From Bifidobacterium breve (lineage in GTDB: Bacteria > Bacteroidota > Bacteroidia > Chitinophagales > Chitinophagaceae), in NCBI GenBank assembly GCA_943323935.2, contig CALPJR020000027.1:1-8461 (forward strand): a stretch of DNA of 8,461 nt, read 5' to 3'. Below are positions 5,399-8,461 of the stretch, piece by piece (positions within the stretch are counted from its first letter, which is position 1; each line of letters starts with the position of its first letter). The position numbers were made by a program, and so were the translations under genes. Under the pieces are notes generated by a model, which had not been told where the DNA came from, made no database searches, and saw only the letters and a list, made by a program, of their open reading frames with translations.

Positions 5399-7072
5399 AT
5401 GCACAATTACGAAATTGCCGAATACTTTAATCTCTTAGCTAAACTCATGGACATCCATGGAGAAAATGCTTTCAAGATAAAGTCCTACAGTAACGCAGCA
5501 TATACCATAGACCGTTTGAATGATCCTTTGGAAGCCATGTCCCCGGCTCAAATTGCATCCCTTAGAGGCATTGGAGATGCTTTAGCACAAAAAATTGTGG
5601 ATTTATTGGCCACAAAGCAACTACAAATCCTAGAAGACTATATTGAAAAGACCCCTACTGGCATATTAGAAATGTTAAAAATCAAGGGCTTAGGTCCTAA
5701 AAAGATCATTACCATTTGGAAGGAATTGGGGATTGAAAGCATTGGGGAGCTTTTATATGCTTGTGAAGAAAATAGATTGATCAATTACAAAGGCTTTGGT
5801 GCTAAGACCCAACAAAGTATTCAGGAAGCCTTAAATTATTATTTACAAAACCAAGGGAGTTTTTTATACCAACAAGTACAAGACATTGTTGCCCAAATTG
5901 AAAACGCCTTGTCCATTCAGTTTCCAAAAGACCAGCATCAGGTGTCTGGCCATTTTAAAAGGCAGATGGAAACCTTGGATTTTTTAGACATTGTTACCAC
6001 CTCAAATAGTAAAGCAGTTTCGGAATGGCTAGAAGCAAAGGGATTCATCTTTGACCACTCAAATACTTTTTTAAGTTGCAAGGGGCCAGATCAATTTGAA
6101 TTAAGATGGCATATTGTAGATAAAGCGCAATTTTATATCCAAGATTTTAGCCTTGCCTGTAGTCCCGAATTTTGGTTAGCATGGCAGACCCTTCCAAATT
6201 TTGATGCAACAAAAGCATTTGAATCTGATTTAGCCATTTTTGAACAAGTACAAATACCGTTTATTCCCGCAGCTCAAAGGGAGGATCCTGCGATTATTCA
6301 GCAAGTAAAAACAAAAGGATTAAACCCAACTATACAAGCCTCAGATATTAAAGGTATTATACATTCTCATAGTACATGGAGTGATGGCTTACATACCATT
6401 GAACAAATGGCCCTTGCTGCAAAAGAGGCAGGATATGAATACTTAGTGATAAGTGACCACTCAAAATCTGCCTTTTACGCCAATGGTTTACAAGAAGATC
6501 GGATTAGGGCGCAACATAAGGAGATTGATGCCTTAAATAAAAAATTAGCACCTTTTGTCATTTTCAAAAGTATAGAATCAGATATTTTAAATGATGGCAG
6601 CCTAGACTACCCAGATGAAATTTTAGCATTATTTGATATCGTAATTGCTTCTGTGCATTCAAATTTAAAAATGACGGAGGAAAAAGCGATGATGCGCTTG
6701 ATGAACGCAATTGAAAATCCTTATACAAGCATTTTAGGGCACCCTACTGGTCGTTTATTACTAAGTCGAAAAGGATATCCAATCAACCACGAGGAGATCA
6801 TCATGGCCTGCGCTGCAAATAATGTCGTGATTGAATTAAATGCACATCCAAGAAGATTGGATATGGACTGGCGCTATATTCATCAAGCGATGAAAGAAGA
6901 TGTGTTGATTTCTATTAATCCAGATGCCCACGCCATTGATGGATTTGAAGATTGTGCTTATGGTGTTTTGGTTGCACAAAAAGCAGGACTCACTGCCGCA
7001 CAAAATTTAAGCAGTTTTAGTTTAGCCGAGATGATGGAGTTTATTAGCTACCAACAAGCTAAGAGAGACTAA
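5399..7072 (+). CDS. PolX-family protein: degenerate polymerase palm plus PHP nuclease domain
   Basis: Bacterial PolX proteins combine a family-X polymerase with a PHP domain that acts as a manganese-dependent 3'-5' exonuclease in DNA repair. Numbering from the ATG at 5399 (557 residues), three helix-hairpin-helix motifs are visible near 52-65 (LRGIGDA), 93-105 (IKGLGPKK) and 130-140 (YKGFGAK). The palm motif, normally RRxxETxGDID, reads KRQMETLDFLD (187-197), so the first catalytic Asp is F195 while D197 remains. The third Asp, normally in VDLR, is E234. The TGSKEHN segment is not recognisable. The PHP domain is complete: HSH (322-324), D329, DH (353-354), E393, H420, HPTGR (448-452) and PDAH (508-511). 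I infer an active nuclease without polymerase activity, as described for noncanonical PolX proteins. An alternative TTG start at 5393 adds two residues but overlaps the promoter box, so I prefer the ATG. Confidence 0.88.
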   Translation: MHNYEIAEYFNLLAKLMDIHGENAFKIKSYSNAAYTIDRLNDPLEAMSPAQIASLRGIGDALAQKIVDLLATKQLQILEDYIEKTPTGILEMLKIKGLGPKKIITIWKELGIESIGELLYACEENRLINYKGFGAKTQQSIQEALNYYLQNQGSFLYQQVQDIVAQIENALSIQFPKDQHQVSGHFKRQMETLDFLDIVTTSNSKAVSEWLEAKGFIFDHSNTFLSCKGPDQFELRWHIVDKAQFYIQDFSLACSPEFWLAWQTLPNFDATKAFESDLAIFEQVQIPFIPAAQREDPAIIQQVKTKGLNPTIQASDIKGIIHSHSTWSDGLHTIEQMALAAKEAGYEYLVISDHSKSAFYANGLQEDRIRAQHKEIDALNKKLAPFVIFKSIESDILNDGSLDYPDEILALFDIVIASVHSNLKMTEEKAMMRLMNAIENPYTSILGHPTGRLLLSRKGYPINHEEIIMACAANNVVIELNAHPRRLDMDWRYIHQAMKEDVLISINPDAHAIDGFEDCAYGVLVAQKAGLTAAQNLSSFSLAEMMEFISYQQAKRD

Positions 7073-8328
7073 GCTTTCACATACACAATATATTCCCCAG
7101 GCATTAATTCAAATTGGCTATCGCCATTGAATTCAAAACTAAGTCCCGAAAATAGATTGGTGAAATTACCTTTAAATGCTTCATGCACCACATGCAGGTG
7201 CTGCCTTTCTGCAGAAAAATTTAAAAGGACCAATGCTGTTTGTCCTCGATCTTGTTTTAGGTAAGCCATTACAGCACCTTCTGTTGGCAAGTTGAATATA
7301 TTACTTGATTGTAACACTGGAAATTCTTTTCTTGCAGTCAACAAGGTTTTATAAAAGTGATGAAGTCTTGGTAATTCAGTCGTCCATTCAATCTGGTCCT
7401 TATCAAAAAATGCCAACCTTTTTGTATTGGGTAATTCTTGCCCACTATAAATTAAAGGTTGCCCATTCCAAGTAGACGTAAATACAGCCCATGCTTTTGC
7501 AGCGATGCCATACTTCTCGTATTCTGTACCATTCCAACTATTCTCATCATGGTTAGAAGTAAAAAATAATTTATAAGCACCTTGGGGATATTGCGCGTAT
7601 TGATGTAATACATGATACAGTTCCTGCAAACCATCCACCTCCTTCCCTACTTTTTTGGATGCATGCATCCAAGCCCAAGCATAGCTTGTATCAAAAACTT
7701 GATGGTAAGCTAGGTCTTCGCATTCTGCAAGCCAATACAAGGTTTTTATTTTTTCTAATTTGGTTCTGGCTGCTACCCAAAAATCCAAAGGCACTAAATG
7801 CGCCATATCACATCTAAATCCGTCTATATTAAATTGATGCACCCAATACCCCATTGCGTCAATGAGTGCAATGCGCATGGATGGATTGCCAAAATTTAAA
7901 TCCACTACATCATCCCATCCATTGCGTTCTGTAAAATGACCAGCTGCATCTTGTGCAAACCAGCTTGGATTTTCTTGCATCCATTCATGTTGGCTACCCG
8001 TATGATTTGCTACCCAATCAATAATCAGTTTCATGCCCAATGCATGAGCCGTTTCCACCAAGTCTTTAAAGTCTGCTGCTGTACCAAATTCAGAATTGAT
8101 TTTTGTATAACTGCTACAGGCATAATAACTTCCTAAACTTCCTTTTTTATTGACATGGCTGATTGGCGTTATAGGCATCAACCATATAATATCAATACCC
8201 ATTTCTTTGATTCTTGGGAGATGCTTTTCAAAAGCTTTAAAGGTACCCTCTGCAGTATATTGTCGAATATTCACTTCATAAATTGAAGCAGAATTGGCCC
8301 AACTAACTTGCATAAATGAATCAATCAT
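7069..8328 (-). CDS. Alpha-amylase-family glycoside hydrolase (GH13), cytoplasmic
   Basis: GH13 enzymes act on alpha-glucans such as starch, glycogen or maltodextrins through a (beta/alpha)8 barrel. All four conserved regions are visible: DWVANH (104-109), GFRCDMAH (170-177; nucleophile D174, with R172), the beta-5 end WLAECED (199-205; E202 is the likely acid/base) and TSNHDE (257-262; D261 stabilises the transition state). The N-terminal SIYEVNIRQY (14-24) is typical of the barrel start. A short C-terminal beta domain follows from about residue 340. At 419 residues it is compact, with no signal peptide, so it probably works inside the cell on glycogen or imported maltodextrins. The exact specificity cannot be read. 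The start at 8328 (MIDSF) could also be the ATG five codons later. Its stop overlaps the end of the convergent PolX gene by four bases. It is divergent from a permease gene across 34 bases, but no shared function is evident. Confidence 0.92.
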   Translation of the reverse strand: MIDSFMQVSWANSASIYEVNIRQYTAEGTFKAFEKHLPRIKEMGIDIIWLMPITPISHVNKKGSLGSYYACSSYTKINSEFGTAADFKDLVETAHALGMKLIIDWVANHTGSQHEWMQENPSWFAQDAAGHFTERNGWDDVVDLNFGNPSMRIALIDAMGYWVHQFNIDGFRCDMAHLVPLDFWVAARTKLEKIKTLYWLAECEDLAYHQVFDTSYAWAWMHASKKVGKEVDGLQELYHVLHQYAQYPQGAYKLFFTSNHDENSWNGTEYEKYGIAAKAWAVFTSTWNGQPLIYSGQELPNTKRLAFFDKDQIEWTTELPRLHHFYKTLLTARKEFPVLQSSNIFNLPTEGAVMAYLKQDRGQTALVLLNFSAERQHLHVVHEAFKGNFTNLFSGLSFEFNGDSQFELMPGEYIVYVKA

Positions 8329-8362
8329 AATTATAGCCTTTTTTTATTATCTTGTTGCTAAG

Positions 8363-8461
8363 ATGAATCCTAAATTAGATCGCAAATTAAGTCTTTTACA
8401 TGCAACTGCCATCAATATGATTGATATGGTAGGCATCGGTCCCTTTGTAGTATTGAGTGTG
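8363..8461 (+). CDS. APC-family amino acid permease, N-terminal fragment
   Basis: This open frame starts at ATG 8363 and runs off the window after 33 codons. The peptide begins MNPKLDRKLSLLHATAINMI and goes on with DMVGIGPFVVLSV. A short basic cytoplasmic start followed by a first membrane helix containing the broken GIGPF glycine motif is the hallmark of amino acid-polyamine-organocation (APC) transporters, in which this motif forms part of the substrate site. Substrate and topology cannot be judged from one helix. It is divergent from the amylase gene. The 34-base gap (8329-8362) shows no convincing TAnnTTTG box in either direction. Confidence 0.75.
   Translation, partial: MNPKLDRKLSLLHATAINMIDMVGIGPFVVLSV

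Noticed and set aside
7452..7634. Minus-strand open frame of 60 codons inside the amylase gene
   Set aside because: It is an alternative frame of the conserved catalytic region of the amylase with no recognisable protein features.
7936..8136. Plus-strand open frame of 66 codons opposite the amylase gene
   Set aside because: It is antisense to conserved GH13 motifs, with no start signal or family resemblance.
8329..8362. Promoters for the divergent amylase and permease genes
   Set aside because: The 34-base gap has only partial matches (for example TATCTTGT on the plus strand). A TTAATTTG on the minus strand at 8390-8383 lies inside the permease frame and misses one consensus base, so neither is called.

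Overview
The window looks like chromosomal DNA of a member of the Bacteroidota, plausibly a Chitinophagaceae-like organism. The DNA is AT-rich, the starts mostly lack strong Shine-Dalgarno sequences, and the upstream regions carry the Bacteroidota-type promoter (TTG, about 19-21 bases, TAnnTTTG). The gene set fits too: a bacterial GH3-family protein beside dxr and rseP, a lysine/alanine-rich H1-like protein, and a PolX/PHP protein. I cannot assign a genus.

Left part, minus strand. The first 91 bases are the 5' end of a tmRNA gene (ssrA), cut by the window edge, with its own TAnnTTTG promoter. Upstream of it lies a minus-strand cluster read GH3-family adenylating enzyme, then dxr (MEP isoprenoid pathway), then rseP (site-2 intramembrane protease). 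The gaps are 47 and 3 bases, so an operon is likely. The cluster starts from a good promoter in a 171-base divergent intergenic region.

Middle, plus strand. The opposite side of that region drives rplU and rpmA (ribosomal proteins L21 and L27), 11 bases apart. Next comes a small H1-like DNA- or RNA-binding protein built almost only from the nonapeptide KKAAPKKAA. It has its own candidate promoter and a strong intrinsic terminator. The bases before the terminator can fold in two mutually exclusive ways.

Right part. A PolX-family protein follows (three helix-hairpin-helix motifs, a degenerate polymerase palm and an intact PHP nuclease domain). Its promoter box ends three bases before the likely ATG, which suggests a leaderless mRNA. 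It converges on a minus-strand cytoplasmic alpha-amylase-family enzyme, and the two genes overlap by four bases at their stop codons. The amylase is divergent, across 34 bases, from the first 33 codons of an APC-family permease that runs off the window.

Most of the window is ordinary core-genome content, and I see no mobile element, CRISPR array, toxin-antitoxin pair or defence locus. The points most worth a second look are the PolX protein with a damaged polymerase site but complete nuclease site, the H1-like repeat gene with its higher-order duplication and switch-like 3' end, and the truncated tmRNA at the edge.
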